The translations under genes were made by a program, and so were the position numbers. This document shows positions 4,698 to 5,538 of a stretch of DNA of 5,538 bases, one piece after another; the stretch's first letter is position 1, and each line of letters begins with the position of its first letter. The notes below the pieces were generated by a model. The model did not search any database. It was not told the origin of the DNA and was given only the letters and a program-made list of their open reading frames with translations. Source of the DNA: an uncultured Lachnospiraceae bacterium (GTDB lineage Bacteria > Bacillota_A > Clostridia > Lachnospirales > Lachnospiraceae); the NCBI GenBank assembly GCA_902783205.1, contig CACZQE010000109.1, positions 1 through 5,538 on the forward strand. The letters run 5' to 3'.

Positions 4698-5538
4698 GCG
4701 ATTTCCTCCTTTTGAAGTTCAATCATAAGTCTTTCTTCTTGTTCCGGCATCAGATTCTGCATATTATTAAGGCAGAGGCCGATGGTAGATGCATTGTGTA
4801 AAAGTGCGGCTGTTCCAGGCATGAGCAGGCCTGCGATGCCTCCGATCAGGATGGCCCCGTTGAAGCCTATGCCGAACCAGGCTGTCGTGTTCATGCGTCT
4901 GAGCAGTTTCGTGCTCAGCTGTCTGAGTTTCACAAGCTTGTCCAGCTCTTTTCCGGACAAAGTGATATCAGCAATCTCTCTTGCTATGTCGGCTCCCTCG
5001 CGGATGGCGATGCCCACGTCTGCGGCTGAGAGGGCGGGAGAGTCATTGATGCCGTCGCCGATCATGATGACCTTGCGGCCCTTATCCCGCTCTGCCTGTA
5101 CATAACCGGCCTTGTCCTCCGGCAGTACTTCCGAGTAATACTCTGTGATGCCGGCCTGCTCGGCGATGGCTGCCGCAGTCCGCTCACTGTCGCCTGTCAT
5201 CATGACAACGTGCTTGATTCCGCTTTCGCGCAAAGCCCGGATGATTTCCGTACTTTCCGGCCTGATGGGATCTGAAATGCCGATTACCGCTGCCATACGT
5301 CCGCCTATGGCCATATAGAGCCTTGAGAACTGTGTTGGCATTGCCAGGACACGGGCACGGTCTTCATCAGATATATAGGCATTTTCATCTTCCAGGACGA
5401 AGTGGCTGCTGCCGATGACCACACGCTCTCCGTTCAGGGAGGAGACGATGCCGTGGGCTACAATATAGTTAGGGCTGGTGTGCAGCTCCTCATGCTCAAG
5501 CCCTTTTTCTTTTGCTGCTTTTACGACTGCGTTGGCCA
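4694..5538 (-). CDS. Heavy-metal translocating P1B-type ATPase, C-terminal part (cut by window edge)
   Basis: The last 280 residues of a P-type ATPase, entering in frame from the right edge; the GTG at 5420-5422 is an internal codon, not the start. Counting from the edge, residues 1-45 belong to the nucleotide-binding domain (AVVKAAKEKGLEHEE; YIVAHGIVSS; VVIGSSHF). DP at 89-90, TGD at 114-116 and GDGINDSPAL at 160-169 are the phosphorylation-domain hinge motifs. Two final membrane helices lie at about 219-238 and 239-262. The last reads LLHNASTIGLCLNNMQNL; it lacks the MxxSS of Cu+ ATPases and the DxG of ZntA-type, and is closest to the HEG(S/G)T of P1B-4 (Fe/Co) pumps with Asn in place of Glu. 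It should use ATP to export a transition metal across the cytoplasmic membrane. The DKTGT loop, the CPx motif and any N-terminal metal-binding domain lie outside. Its stop overlaps the CsoR-family start. Confidence 0.95.
   Translation of the reverse strand, partial: ANAVVKAAKEKGLEHEELHTSPNYIVAHGIVSSLNGERVVIGSSHFVLEDENAYISDEDRARVLAMPTQFSRLYMAIGGRMAAVIGISDPIRPESTEIIRALRESGIKHVVMMTGDSERTAAAIAEQAGITEYYSEVLPEDKAGYVQAERDKGRKVIMIGDGINDSPALSAADVGIAIREGADIAREIADITLSGKELDKLVKLRQLSTKLLRRMNTTAWFGIGFNGAILIGGIAGLLMPGTAALLHNASTIGLCLNNMQNLMPEQEERLMIELQKEEIA

Noticed and set aside
5420..5422. GTG as the start of a 242-residue protein
   Set aside because: The frame is open to the window edge, and the 38 upstream codons encode typical P-type ATPase nucleotide-domain sequence (AVVKAAKEKGLEHEE, YIVAHGI).

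Overview
The window looks like chromosome from a low-to-mid-GC Firmicute, most likely a gut-type Clostridium relative (Lachnospiraceae-like). This is inferred from the strong AGGAGG-type ribosome binding sites, consensus sigma-A promoters, hairpin-plus-T-run terminators and the protein families present. It holds six protein-coding genes (one cut by the right edge), a 681-bp non-coding gap with unusual repeats, and a divergent promoter region. No RNA gene, insertion sequence or CRISPR array was seen.

Left part (1-559, + strand): a MarR-family winged-helix regulator with a Gly/Pro/Arg/His-rich insert. Its terminator-like hairpin (610-678) opens a gap between convergent genes (560-1240). That gap holds two long hairpins sharing an identical 25-nt arm (612-636 and 1135-1159). 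Between them is a markedly A+T-rich, ORF-free stretch with a degenerate direct-repeat pattern: TTGATGG-like cores about every 50-54 bp from 779 to 1071.

Middle (1241-3243, - strand): a two-gene unit. A GTG-initiated DUF2752 membrane protein comes first. After 26 nt it is followed by a zinc-ribbon/DUF4234 multi-pass membrane protein. A consensus sigma-A promoter (3303-3330, - strand) drives the unit. The function of the pair is unknown.

Right part (3400-5538): a metal-handling block. A + strand promoter (3400-3427) drives an ArsP_2/DUF2899-type heavy-metal permease with two PxC motifs and a His/Cys-rich loop. It converges through a shared bidirectional terminator (4375-4416) on a - strand operon. 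That operon encodes the C-terminal part of a P1B-type metal ATPase, translationally coupled by an ATGA overlap to a CsoR-family metal-sensing repressor. The likely theme is metal efflux and sensing. The metal is uncertain: the repressor carries a Cu(I)-CsoR-like Cys-His-Cys set, but the visible end of the ATPase lacks the copper MxxSS motif.
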